NCBI GenBank assembly: GCA_030145305.1
Contig: JAQYVX010000001.1
Span: 1-64,000, forward strand
Direction of reading: 5' to 3'
Origin: Halarcobacter sp.
GTDB lineage: Bacteria > Campylobacterota > Campylobacteria > Campylobacterales > Arcobacteraceae
DNA length: 64,000 nt
Shown here: positions 27,441 through 35,838 of the stretch, piece by piece
Numbering within the stretch: the first letter of the stretch is position 1
How the letters are laid out: each line of letters starts with the position of its first letter
Position numbers and translations under genes: made by a program
The notes under the pieces: generated by a model
Seen by the model: the letters and a program-made list of their open reading frames with translations, nothing else
What the model was told of the DNA's origin: nothing
Database searches by the model: none

Positions 27441-28025
27441 TTAATTCTTTTCACTCCAATCAAATTGCATCTGCTTTGCTGTTTTTTGGGCTAATTCATA
27501 ATTGTAAATTTTTGAAACTAAATGTAAACTCATATCAATACCTGCTGATATTCCTGCTGATGTGACAATATTTCCTTCATCAACCCATCTTACATCCTCT
27601 ACAACAGTTAATGTTGGAAAATCGTTTTTTAAATCTTCAATATCTTCCCAGTGAGTAGTAACTTTGTGCTTTGTTATTACTTCTGCTTTTGCTAAAAGAA
27701 ATGCTCCGGTGCAAACTGAAGTTAAAAGTTTCACACTTTTTCCTTGCTCTTTAATCCAATTTATTACTTTAGATTTTTTCATTTCATTTGTATGCACTCC
27801 TCCAACTACAATTAAAACATCCAAAGAAGGATGATTTTCAAAAGTAAAATGAGAATTAACTCTATATCCACCTCTTGCAGTTATAATACTTTCTTTTTCA
27901 CTAATTAAGTAAGTATTAAATTTCTCCTTCTCATTTAAAAATCTTGAAGCAACAGAAAATACCTCAAATGGTCCAGAGAAATCCAAGACTTCTGCTTCAT
28001 CATAAATATAAATTCCAATATTCAT
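27441..28025 (-). CDS. DJ-1/PfpI-family protein
   Basis: The protein has 194 residues with the class I glutamine-amidotransferase-like fold. The reactive Cys105 sits in the nucleophile elbow SVCTGAFLLA, and the partner glutamate is in SGPFEVFSVASRF. A histidine lies in VTTHWEDIEDL. The VTTHW segment resembles transcription-regulator-associated and isonitrile-hydratase-like members. Activity could be isonitrile hydration or a glyoxalase/deglycase-type reaction; the sequence does not decide. It is first of a two-gene unit with the PPOX-like gene and divergent from the MocR regulator. Confidence 0.87.
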   Translation of the reverse strand: MNIGIYIYDEAEVLDFSGPFEVFSVASRFLNEKEKFNTYLISEKESIITARGGYRVNSHFTFENHPSLDVLIVVGGVHTNEMKKSKVINWIKEQGKSVKLLTSVCTGAFLLAKAEVITKHKVTTHWEDIEDLKNDFPTLTVVEDVRWVDEGNIVTSAGISAGIDMSLHLVSKIYNYELAQKTAKQMQFDWSEKN

Positions 28026-28114
28026 TAATCCAACCTTTCAACTTTTTTTAGTACTATATCAAATAAGTGTACTTATAACAAGTGCCAAATATTTATATTT
28101 TTATAGGGACAGAT

Positions 28115-29491
28115 ATGTATTTGATTGAGCAAAAAAGAAAAATACCACTTTGTATTCAACTTTATGAAGAGTTAAAAAAAGATATAATTCAAAACTATAA
28201 TGTGGGAGAAAAAATACCATCTATACGTAAGATTGCTTCTATTTATAACTTAAGTAAAAATACGGTTGAAAAAGCTTTTTCTCAGCTTGTTATTGAAGGA
28301 TACATTGATAGCTATCCAAAAAGTGGATATGTTGTTACAGAAACAAATTATCAGGACTTTAATAATAATCAAAAAATAGAAGTAGAAAAAAATGATATTC
28401 AAGAAGAAATTTTATATGATTTTTTCACAGCAAGATTAGCTCAAAATTCTTTTCCTCTTAAACTATGGAAAAGACTTTTTGCAAAAGTAATTAATGAATC
28501 TTTAGATTTTGGGAAGTATCAAGATGGACAAGGAGAACTAGGATTAAGAGAGCAAATCTGCAAATATCTTATAAAATCACGTGGAGTAAACTGTCATGCA
28601 AATCAAATAATTATATGCAATGGTTTTGCTGATTCTATGGGGCTAATTGCAAACCTTTTAAAAGACTCCTATAAAAATTTAGCAATTGAATTCCCAGGTT
28701 ATCACATAGCAAGAAGCGTATTTAATTCTCATAATTATAGTATAACAAATATCTCTGTAGGAAAAACTGGTATTAATTTAGAGGAATTAAATCAATCAAA
28801 ATCAAGGCTAGTTTACATAACTCCCTCACATCAGTACCCAACAGGAGTTACTATTCCAATATCAAAAAGAATAAAATTGCTTGAATGGGCAAAAAAAGTA
28901 GATGGATTTATCATTGAAGACGATTATGATAGTGAACTAAGCTATACAAATAGACCTATCCCTTCTCTTCAAGGACTAGATAAACATGGAAAAATTATCT
29001 ATGCAGGGACTTTTTCAAAATCTTTATCACCTGCAATTAGAGTTAGTTATTTAGTTCTCCCAGCTGTATTATTAAATAAATATAAAAAATCCTATGAATA
29101 TAGAACATCAAAGGTCTGCTTAACTACTCAAAAAGTATTGGAAAAATTTATTGAAGGTGGGTACTGGGATAAACATTTACGTAAAATTAGAACTTCAAAT
29201 AAGAAAAAACATAATATTATGAAAAATCTCCTAATAGAAAAAATTGGAAAAACATTAAAAATTGAGAGGCAAGGTTCAGGATTGGCAATACTAATAAACC
29301 CTACTGTTGACTTTGATTGGGACAAATTAGAAGCGTTATCTAAAAAAAATAAAATGAAACTTTATTATGCAAAAGAAAGAAGTGGTGGAAAATGGCAAGC
29401 CTTGATGATGGGCTTTGGAGGGTTTAATGAAGAAAAAATAGAAGAAGCAATAATTGTATTTTCTAAAATATGGAATAAATGTATTATTTAA
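28115..29491 (+). CDS. MocR-family (GntR + aminotransferase-fold) transcriptional regulator
   Basis: The ATG at 28115 follows AGGGA with five-base spacing and is preferred over a GTG at 28082. The N-terminal ~75 residues are a GntR winged helix (PLCIQLYEELKKDIIQ, then KIPSIRKIASIYNLSKNTVEKAFSQL). The remainder is a fold-type I aminotransferase domain with the PLP lysine in AGTFSKSLSPAIRVSY and the aspartate in IIEDDYDSEL. MocR proteins sense PLP-linked metabolites. It is divergent from the PfpI/PPOX pair, which it probably controls. Confidence 0.92.
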   Translation: MYLIEQKRKIPLCIQLYEELKKDIIQNYNVGEKIPSIRKIASIYNLSKNTVEKAFSQLVIEGYIDSYPKSGYVVTETNYQDFNNNQKIEVEKNDIQEEILYDFFTARLAQNSFPLKLWKRLFAKVINESLDFGKYQDGQGELGLREQICKYLIKSRGVNCHANQIIICNGFADSMGLIANLLKDSYKNLAIEFPGYHIARSVFNSHNYSITNISVGKTGINLEELNQSKSRLVYITPSHQYPTGVTIPISKRIKLLEWAKKVDGFIIEDDYDSELSYTNRPIPSLQGLDKHGKIIYAGTFSKSLSPAIRVSYLVLPAVLLNKYKKSYEYRTSKVCLTTQKVLEKFIEGGYWDKHLRKIRTSNKKKHNIMKNLLIEKIGKTLKIERQGSGLAILINPTVDFDWDKLEALSKKNKMKLYYAKERSGGKWQALMMGFGGFNEEKIEEAIIVFSKIWNKCII

Positions 29492-29588
29492 TAATCAATA
29501 AATCTTTTTTATCAAAATACTTTGCTAAAATAGTTGCTAGTTTAGGTCTTATTTTAACATTAATTAAAAAAACATAAAAAGGATAAAA

Positions 29589-30062
29589 ATGTCTGGTAAA
29601 ATAGTGAGCCTTCTTATATCACAAGATATAAAAAGTTCTATGCAAAAAGTAAATCAAATAGTTTTAGAAGAAGAAAAAGGTATTTTTGGAGATAGATATT
29701 ATAATCAAGAAGGAACATTTTCAAACAAAGGGAAAATAGAACCAGATAGAGATGTTACTCTAATTGAAATTGAGAAAATTGAAGAATTTAACAAAAGTTT
29801 TAATCAAAATATTTCATGTGAAGATTTTAGACGAAATATAGTTGTATCAAACTGTGATTTAAATTCTCTAGTTGGTAAAGAGTTTCAAATTGGGAATGTA
29901 GTTTTAAAAGGTATAAGATTGTGTGAACCATGTAAGTATTTGGAAAAAAGAGTTAAAAGTGAAAATTTTTTAAAAGGAATGGTTCATAAAGCTGGCTTAA
30001 GAGCTCAAATTATCAAAGGTGGAAATATTGATATATCTTCTCAAGTTGAAGTAAATATGTAA
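29589..30062 (+). CDS. MOSC-domain protein
   Basis: The 157-residue stand-alone MOSC (molybdenum cofactor sulfurase C-terminal) domain shows EKGIFGDRYYNQEG, ITLIEIEKIEEF-like DVTLIEIEKIEEF, DFRRNIVVSNCDLNSLVGKEFQIGNVVLKG and the C-terminal LCEPCKYLEKR with the conserved Cys. Such proteins bind molybdenum cofactor or form persulfides; YiiM-type members reduce N-hydroxylated compounds. Its stop codon lies only eight bases inside the right inverted repeat, marking it as the last cargo gene of the cassette. Confidence 0.88.
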   Translation: MSGKIVSLLISQDIKSSMQKVNQIVLEEEKGIFGDRYYNQEGTFSNKGKIEPDRDVTLIEIEKIEEFNKSFNQNISCEDFRRNIVVSNCDLNSLVGKEFQIGNVVLKGIRLCEPCKYLEKRVKSENFLKGMVHKAGLRAQIIKGGNIDISSQVEVNM

Positions 30063-30070
30063 CTATTGGT

Positions 30071-30097
30071 GACTGACACAGAATTTTAAACACTCTC
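30071..30097 (-). repeat. Right terminal inverted repeat of the cassette
   Basis: Read on the minus strand it begins GAGAGTGTTTAAAATTC and continues with GTGTCAGTC. It pairs with the left end at 26577-26603 and is followed by the second AATATAAA octamer. Confidence 0.85.
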
Positions 30098-30103
30098 AAT
30101 ATA

Positions 30104-30131
30104 AAGACTAAAGTCTTCTAACTTTAGTCTT
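30104..30131 (-). terminator. Hairpin after the glycine-zipper gene, probable terminator
   Basis: Eleven-bp perfect arms (30104-30114/30121-30131) with a six-base loop overlap the 3' end of the minus-strand glycine-zipper gene. The left arm overlaps the last two bases of the octamer beside the cassette end, so the insertion lies right against it. Confidence 0.6.
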
Positions 30132-30699
30132 AAAAATCTATTCTATGAGTAATTTTAACTTTTCGTAGAGGTCTATTTGTAACTTTATAGTGTTCTACTC
30201 CTTTATAATTAAAATAGTTTTTATAAGCAGTAATCATTTTTCTTTTATGTCGCTTTGGTTTATCATAACATTCAGTTCTAGTTTCATATCTATATTCTGC
30301 TCTATTATTTCTATTATAATTATGTTCAGGTTTATAATTATTTCTTACTTCATGTGCAACTTTTGCACCTAATAAACCACCAACTATTTGAGCTGCAACT
30401 CTACCATTACCTTTTCCAATCTGACTACCTATAATAGCACCAGCTGCTGTTCCTATAAGTGTATCAACACCTAAACCATCATTATAATTTGATGAATAAT
30501 ATCTATCATCATAATTGTCATAATAATTGTCATTTTTCACTTTATATCTAACTTCTTTACACTCTTGTCTATGACTTCTACTATTTACATATTCATAAAT
30601 GGGTTCACTATATGTAACTTTTGCAAAATCTATAAACCTATCACTTCCTGCAAAAAGAGAACTTATTGAAAGAATTGTTATTAAAAAAATATTCTTCAT
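30130..30699 (-). CDS. Glycine-zipper (17-kDa-antigen-like) surface protein
   Basis: The 189-residue precursor has a signal peptide (FLITILSISSLFA). The central glycine zipper DTLIGTAAGAIIGSQIGKGN followed by GGLLGAKVAHEV matches the Gly-zipper 2TM domain of the rickettsial 17-kDa antigen family. The N- and C-terminal flanks are rich in Tyr, Asn, Arg and Cys (ETRTECYDKPKRHKRK). Such proteins sit in or near the outer membrane. No lipobox Cys is visible, so it is probably exported without lipidation. Function is unknown. Confidence 0.8.
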   Translation of the reverse strand: MKNIFLITILSISSLFAGSDRFIDFAKVTYSEPIYEYVNSRSHRQECKEVRYKVKNDNYYDNYDDRYYSSNYNDGLGVDTLIGTAAGAIIGSQIGKGNGRVAAQIVGGLLGAKVAHEVRNNYKPEHNYNRNNRAEYRYETRTECYDKPKRHKRKMITAYKNYFNYKGVEHYKVTNRPLRKVKITHRIDF

Positions 30700-30744
30700 T
30701 TGATATCCTTTTAAACTAGCAAAGCTAGCTTTTTTAAGTATTTC

Positions 30745-31047
30745 TTATTTTAAACTTGAAATATGAGCAGATATAGTTTTTATATCTTCATTAGATAATC
30801 TTGCAACTTGACCTTTCATAACACCTCTCATATCTCCACCATAAGAGCCATCTTTATATCCTTTTAATGATGCTTCAATTTTTGCAGCATCCCAAGTATT
30901 TATTATTTGTGATTTTCCTAAGGCAGATTTTTCACCATTTGCACCATGACAACCAGCACAGGCTTTAAAAAGTCCAGCACCATCTGCTGCAAAAAGAGAT
31001 GTCGCTCCTAAAAGTAATAATCCAGTTAATATTTTTGTAGTTTTCAT
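30745..31047 (-). CDS. Small periplasmic c-type cytochrome (c553-like)
   Basis: The 100-residue precursor has a signal peptide ending GATSLFAAD, a single heme site in CAGCHGANGEK and a distal Met candidate in RGVMKGQ. It is a paralogue in pattern of the cytochrome at 12615-12890. It should carry electrons in the periplasm, for example to cbb3 oxidase or cytochrome c peroxidase. Unlike the other copy, I see no perfect FNR-type palindrome upstream. It is transcribed toward the glycine-zipper gene. Confidence 0.88.
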   Translation of the reverse strand: MKTTKILTGLLLLGATSLFAADGAGLFKACAGCHGANGEKSALGKSQIINTWDAAKIEASLKGYKDGSYGGDMRGVMKGQVARLSNEDIKTISAHISSLK

Positions 31048-31127
31048 TTTAACTCCTTAGTTTTGATAAAGAAGTATAAAATCTAATTGTGAAAGCATTG
31101 TGTATGTAGAAAGTAACTATTTTAGAA

Positions 31128-31457
31128 TTATTTTAATTTGCCAAAAACCTTGTATTTTTCCCAGTAAATATCTAAAGCTTCGTTTAACTCTTCTTCGCTT
31201 AATTTAGTTTTCTTTTTAATACCAAATCTTTTTACAAAAGCTTCAGGCATTATAGTTGTGTCTTTACTTGGATTTGTCAAATAGCTTGTCATTGCTTTTT
31301 TAACACTAGCTTGACTACTGTATTTAAGTAAATATCTATAAAAATATTTATCTATTGAAACAGGAAGTTTATTATGACATTTCAAACAATCATTTTTATA
31401 AGGGTTTGCACTCAAAGAACTTATAAATAGAATAATAATTAAAAGTGATTTTAACAT
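31128..31457 (-). CDS. Small exported protein with one CxxCH heme motif
   Basis: The 109-residue precursor has a short signal (LLIIILFISSLSA) followed by NPYKNDCLKCHNKLP, a single c-type heme motif right after the signal. The remainder is helical and basic without a clear methionine ligand (candidate M in TTIMPEAF). It starts one base after the stop of the histidine kinase gene, so it is the last gene of the DUF1104-like, regulator and kinase operon. A role as a redox sensor partner or target of the kinase is inference from position only. Confidence 0.75.
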   Translation of the reverse strand: MLKSLLIIILFISSLSANPYKNDCLKCHNKLPVSIDKYFYRYLLKYSSQASVKKAMTSYLTNPSKDTTIMPEAFVKRFGIKKKTKLSEEELNEALDIYWEKYKVFGKLK

Positions 31458-31458
31458 T

Positions 31459-32649
31459 TTAGTCCCACTTTACTTTCATTTTTGTTCCTACTTTTATTTC
31501 TGAATCTACTTCTATTTTAAAATCATACTCTTTTGCAATAAGTGAAACAATATTTAAACCTATGCCAAAGCCTCCTACACTCTTATCAAAACGCATATAT
31601 CTTTGAAATAATTGAGAAATTTGTTCTTTTGTCATTCCTTTTCCTGTATCTTCTATACTTAAAAAATTTGCTTCTAAAACAACTCTTATTTCACCTTTTA
31701 TTTTATTATATTTAATTGCATTTGATAAAAGATTATCAATGAGTTTTGAGATTTTTTTCTTATCACAAAATATATTTATATCATTTTCTATATTGGTTTT
31801 AAACTCAATTTTTTTCACATCTGCAAGAGTTTTAAAATACTCTATTCTTTGTTTTAAAATCTTACTTAAATCTAGTTCTTCATTTTGGGAAATGATCTTA
31901 TTTTCAAGTGTTAAAAAGGTCAAGTCTTCATAGATATTTGAAATAGTTTTTGCTCCAATATCTATTCTTTTTATTTTTTTTGCCATTTTTTCATCTAAAG
32001 AAGAAGTATCAATCATTTCAACATTTGATATGATTGCAAAAATTGGAGTATTTAGTTCGTGTGTTGTATCTTTTATAAATCTATCTAATAAATGCAAAGC
32101 ATCTCTCATTGGTTTTAAAAAGATTTTTAAAAGAAAATATCCAATAAGGGTCATAAAGAAAAAAGCAATAATTACAAAAATAAATATCTCTTTTTTTAAC
32201 TTTTTAAACCATAACAAATCATCAGGAATTTCTAAAACAACATATTTTGCACCTAAATAATAAGATTCTGGTTCTTCTATAAAATGAATTTTTTTATTAC
32301 TGGTATAGGTAATATTACTTAAATCTACTTCTTTTGATTCTAAAGTTGAAAAAATAAGGGTTTTATCACTATCGTATATTGCAGAATTATATTTTTCATC
32401 CCTTGGATAAAATTTGTATTTATCAAAATTTATATGTAAATCTTTAAGCCTAAAAATTAAATCATTTGAATATTCTTGCATTGTTATACGTTTTTCTTGA
32501 AGCATCAAATCTTTTTGAAAAGTAAAGTATAAAAAAGATATAAAAAAAAGTATTACTATTGTAAAAAAAGAGTAAAGAGAAAGAAATCCTAAAAGAGTCT
32601 TCTTCTCACTTTGAGTTAAATCGATATCCAAGCTTTTTAAGACTAACAA
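31459..32649 (-). CDS. Membrane sensor histidine kinase
   Basis: The ~396-residue protein has two transmembrane helices (about residues 22-45 and 150-175) around a ~100-residue periplasmic sensor region. The phosphoacceptor is in DTTHELNTPIFAI, followed by the N box (LLSNAIKYN), G1 (IEDTGKGM) and G2 (GGFGIGLNIV). It should phosphorylate the adjacent OmpR-type regulator. The reading frame begins with TTG inside the regulator gene (44-base overlap); a second TTG at 32631 is also possible, and no ATG is available. The sensed signal is unknown. Confidence 0.88.
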   Translation of the reverse strand: MLVLKSLDIDLTQSEKKTLLGFLSLYSFFTIVILFFISFLYFTFQKDLMLQEKRITMQEYSNDLIFRLKDLHINFDKYKFYPRDEKYNSAIYDSDKTLIFSTLESKEVDLSNITYTSNKKIHFIEEPESYYLGAKYVVLEIPDDLLWFKKLKKEIFIFVIIAFFFMTLIGYFLLKIFLKPMRDALHLLDRFIKDTTHELNTPIFAIISNVEMIDTSSLDEKMAKKIKRIDIGAKTISNIYEDLTFLTLENKIISQNEELDLSKILKQRIEYFKTLADVKKIEFKTNIENDINIFCDKKKISKLIDNLLSNAIKYNKIKGEIRVVLEANFLSIEDTGKGMTKEQISQLFQRYMRFDKSVGGFGIGLNIVSLIAKEYDFKIEVDSEIKVGTKMKVKWD

Positions 32650-33277
32650 TTCTATCTTTCCCTAAAACTTTTCTCAAGTTTTTAATATATGTTCGTAGTG
32701 AGTTATCACTATACTGTTCATCATAATCCCAAACAAAATCATAAATTCTATCATGTATCAAAAGTTCATCTTTATTTTGTAAAAAAAACTTTAATAACTT
32801 TTGTTCTTTAAAATTTAAAAGTACAACTTCTCCCTCTTTTTTTAGTTCATTTGTATTTGTATCAAAAATTATGTTTTCGTCAATTTTAATTATTGAATCT
32901 TTATTTTTTGAAAATTCTCTTTTTATTATTGTTTGGACTCTTAAAAGAAGTTCTTTTAAAGCAAAAGGCTTTCTAATATAATCATCACAACCACTTTCAA
33001 AGCCCTCTTCTAAAGAACTCATTGAGTTTAAAGAAGTAATAAATATAGCAGGAGTTGTATTTCCTTCTGTTCTTAGAGTTTTTAAAAGTTCAAAACCACT
33101 TAAAGAAGGTACATTTACATCAAGTAAAAAAAGGTCAAATTTATTTTCATAAATAATTTCTTGAGCTTCATCACCATCATAAACAGCAGTTACAGAAAAA
33201 CCTTCTTCCTCAAAATAATCAACAATAGTCTCACTAAGTGTTAAATCATCTTCTAAAAGTAATAGTTTTGTTTTCAT
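32606..33277 (-). CDS. OmpR/PhoB-family response regulator
   Basis: The 223-residue protein has an N-terminal receiver domain with the acidic pair in LLEDDLTLSE, phosphorylation Asp in LFLLDVNVPSLSGFELL and Lys in YIRKPFALKELL, followed by a winged-helix DNA-binding domain (LLNFKEQKLLKFFLQNKDELL ... DNSLRTYIKNLRKVLG). It is paired with the overlapping histidine kinase gene. It follows the DUF1104-like gene by six bases, so all four genes form one operon. Confidence 0.93.
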   Translation of the reverse strand: MKTKLLLLEDDLTLSETIVDYFEEEGFSVTAVYDGDEAQEIIYENKFDLFLLDVNVPSLSGFELLKTLRTEGNTTPAIFITSLNSMSSLEEGFESGCDDYIRKPFALKELLLRVQTIIKREFSKNKDSIIKIDENIIFDTNTNELKKEGEVVLLNFKEQKLLKFFLQNKDELLIHDRIYDFVWDYDEQYSDNSLRTYIKNLRKVLGKDRIVSLKKLGYRFNSK

Positions 33278-33283
33278 ATTAAT

Positions 33284-33517
33284 TTACTTTTTTTTACTTT
33301 TTTCTAAGTTTTTTTTATATTTAGCTTTTTCATCAGGGTTCATTGTCCCAACCCTAGATTTTAGTTCTTTTTCAAATTTATCTTTATTTTGCTTCTTTAC
33401 ATAACCTATTATTACAATAAGTTCTTCTGTGCTCATTTCCGAATAATCAACAGCAAAAGAGGGTGTAATAAATATTGTAATTATAGAAATAGCTAAGATT
33501 TTTTTAAATTTTATCAT
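33284..33517 (-). CDS. DUF1104-like small exported protein
   Basis: This 77-residue protein has a signal peptide (ILAISIITIFITPSFA) and a mature part VDYSEMSTEELIVIIGYVKKQNKDKFEKELKSRVGTM, a pattern seen in the Campylobacterota-specific DUF1104 family. The mature protein is a charged helical bundle of unknown role. It is first in the operon with the response regulator, kinase and heme protein and may be the periplasmic component of that sensory pathway (inference). Confidence 0.75.
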   Translation of the reverse strand: MIKFKKILAISIITIFITPSFAVDYSEMSTEELIVIIGYVKKQNKDKFEKELKSRVGTMNPDEKAKYKKNLEKSKKK

Positions 33518-33680
33518 GGGTACTCTTATAAATAATTTTTACATATAATACCATAAAAATTGTAGAACAATTGTAAAGCAAGTAGCCTACAAAAAAACAA
33601 TTTTGAAAATATTTCCCTATTTTATAGAGGATGAATTTTATTTATACTAAAATCCAAACAAAAATTAAAAAGAGAATATA

Positions 33681-33986
33681 ATGAAAAGAAATACCTTTAC
33701 AAATATAAAAACACTTGTTCTTACAAGTTTAGTATTAGTTTTATTTACAGCTTGTTTTGGAGAAGTAACACCAAAAGAATGGACTTCATTAATCTATCCT
33801 GATAAACAAAACACTAAAAGAAGTAAAAAGAATGGAATTTACCCGACTTTAGAAGAGTGTAGAAAAGCTTCATTACTTGAACTTTCAAATCTAAAATTAG
33901 AAGAAAAGGGAACTTATAACTGTGCTTTAAACTGTACTTTCCATGAAGGTATGAAAGTAGAAATCTGTGAAGAAACAACTAAGTAG
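33681..33986 (+). CDS. Small lipoprotein, function unknown
   Basis: The 101-residue precursor has a signal ending in a lipobox (VLVLFTACFG). The mature part contains three further pairs of cysteines (LEECRKAS, TYNCALNCTFHEG, VEICEETTK), which may form disulfides. It is preceded by AAAGAGAATATA and divergent from the DUF1104-like gene. I recognise no domain. Confidence 0.7.
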   Translation: MKRNTFTNIKTLVLTSLVLVLFTACFGEVTPKEWTSLIYPDKQNTKRSKKNGIYPTLEECRKASLLELSNLKLEEKGTYNCALNCTFHEGMKVEICEETTK

Positions 33987-34057
33987 TACTTTTTAATTAT
34001 TTCTAAATTTCAATAATTATTAAATACTCTATTAACACTAAAGTTGTATGATTCTAA

Positions 34058-35827
34058 ATGAAAAAAATAAATTTAAAATATATCTGGAAACTATTACTTG
34101 AAAAAAAGAAAAGTCTAATTCTTGGACAACTAATAACAATACTTGCTATTTTATTAAGTGTCCCTGTTCCTTTATTACTACCAGCTCTTGTTGATGAAGT
34201 CTTATTAAATAAACCTGCCTTTTTTGTAAATAATATCAATAATTTTTTTGGTTCTGGAAATGCTTTTTATTATATTGCTATTATAACAGTAGCGGTAATA
34301 CTTTTAAGACTTATGTACTTTGTTTTTACGGTAATAATCACGAAAATATTTACAAGTATTTCTAAATATGTGACTTTTAAAATAAGAGAAAGATTAATAA
34401 ACCACTTAAAAAAAGTTTGTATGAATGAATATGAAAGCTTAGGAAGTGGAACAATAGCAGCAAACTTAATAACTGATGTTAATACCCTTGATGATTTTAT
34501 AATAAAAGGAGCAAGTAAATTTGTAGCTTCTGTTTTAACCTTACTTGCTGTTTCAATTGTAATGATTGTAATTCACCCTATTTTAGGACTTATGATTTTA
34601 TTTATACAACCAATCATAATTTTTTTATCAAGAAAAATATCCAAACAAGTTGGAACTTTAAAAAAAGTGGAAAATCAATCAATTGCAGATTTTCAAGATA
34701 ATATAGGAGAATCCTTAGAACTTTTTGGACAAATAAAAGCTAGTAATAAAGAGAACTATTTTTTCAATGACGCTATAAATAGAGCAAATATTATTCAAAA
34801 AACCTCAAATGAATACTCTTATAAAAGTGTAGCTTATGAAAGATTTTCATTTACAATTTTTCTTGTTGCTTTTGAAGTATTAAGAGCAAGTGGACTATTG
34901 ATGGTAGCTTACAGTGATTTAAGCATCGGTATGATGTTTGCAATGTTTGGATACATTTGGTTTATAATGACTCCTGTGCAAGATATTTTATCAATGCAAT
35001 ACTCATATACAACAGCAATGGCAGCAATTGAAAGAATAAATAAAATTTTAGAACTTGAAACAGAAAAAAATGGAAAAGAACTTTTAGATAAACAAAAAAA
35101 AGGTGTTCATATAAGCTTAGAGAATATGAGTTTCTCATATTCAAAAGATAAAACTCTTCTAGAGGATATAACATTTTCCATAACACAAGGTGAGAAAATA
35201 GCACTTATTGGAGCAAGTGGTAGTGGTAAAACAACTTTAGCTCAAATTATTGCTGGCTTTTATACAAAAAATAGTGGTGATATAAAATACAATAATATCA
35301 GTGTAGATAAAATAAATAAACATACTTTGAGAAATGAAGTATTTTTAGTTTTACAAATGCCCATACTTTTTAATAATTCTCTAAAATTTAACATTACAAT
35401 GGGAAATGAAAATATAAGCGACGAAGAGATTTACAAAGCCTTGGAAATCGCTCAACTAAAAGACACTGTACAAAATATGAGTGAAAGACTAGAAACTATA
35501 GTAGGACGACATGGTATTAGATTAAGCGGAGGACAAAGACAAAGATTATCAATAGCAAGAATGGTTATTGCAAATCCAAGTGTTGTTATTTTTGATGAAT
35601 CAACTTCTGCTTTAGATGTACACACAGAAGCAAAACTTTTTAATGCTTTAGAACCAATTTTAAAAGATAAAAGTGTTATTACAATTGCACATAGATTAAG
35701 TACAGTTAAAAATGCAAATAAAATTTATGTATTAAATGAAGGGAAAATCGTTCAAAGAGGAACGCATAATGAACTTGAAGATGAAGAAGGACATTATTTA
35801 GAGTTTGTAAAAAATCAACTTATATAA
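34058..35827 (+). CDS. ABC exporter half-transporter (permease fused to ATPase)
   Basis: The protein has 589 residues: an N-terminal six-helix exporter membrane domain, then an ATP-binding domain. The ATPase has Walker A GASGSGKTTLAQ, signature RLSGGQRQRLSIARM, Walker B VVIFDESTSALD and the H-loop IAHRLST. Such homodimers export lipids, peptides or drugs. It lies just upstream of an aat-like gene, recalling the cydC-aat linkage of enterobacteria, but there is no second half-transporter here, so CydDC identity is unlikely. Confidence 0.9.
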   Translation: MKKINLKYIWKLLLEKKKSLILGQLITILAILLSVPVPLLLPALVDEVLLNKPAFFVNNINNFFGSGNAFYYIAIITVAVILLRLMYFVFTVIITKIFTSISKYVTFKIRERLINHLKKVCMNEYESLGSGTIAANLITDVNTLDDFIIKGASKFVASVLTLLAVSIVMIVIHPILGLMILFIQPIIIFLSRKISKQVGTLKKVENQSIADFQDNIGESLELFGQIKASNKENYFFNDAINRANIIQKTSNEYSYKSVAYERFSFTIFLVAFEVLRASGLLMVAYSDLSIGMMFAMFGYIWFIMTPVQDILSMQYSYTTAMAAIERINKILELETEKNGKELLDKQKKGVHISLENMSFSYSKDKTLLEDITFSITQGEKIALIGASGSGKTTLAQIIAGFYTKNSGDIKYNNISVDKINKHTLRNEVFLVLQMPILFNNSLKFNITMGNENISDEEIYKALEIAQLKDTVQNMSERLETIVGRHGIRLSGGQRQRLSIARMVIANPSVVIFDESTSALDVHTEAKLFNALEPILKDKSVITIAHRLSTVKNANKIYVLNEGKIVQRGTHNELEDEEGHYLEFVKNQLI

Positions 35828-35838
35828 AAGGATCTGTT

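Larger units (their letters stand above)
26569..30105. mobile_element. IS256-type passenger cassette (26577-30097) with 8-bp target duplication
   Basis: Terminal inverted repeats at 26577-26603 and 30071-30097 match at 21 of 27 positions. Shared blocks include GAGAG at the tips, AAATTC and GTGTCA. They are flanked by identical octamers AATATAAA (26569-26576 and 30098-30105), the duplication length made by IS256-family transposases. Inside are the first ~41 codons of an IS256-type transposase next to the left end and four intact unrelated genes (PPOX-like, PfpI-like, MocR, MOSC). The transposase is otherwise missing, so this resembles a mobile insertion cassette mobilised in trans. The pattern is read directly from the sequence; mobility is inferred. 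Confidence 0.85.
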
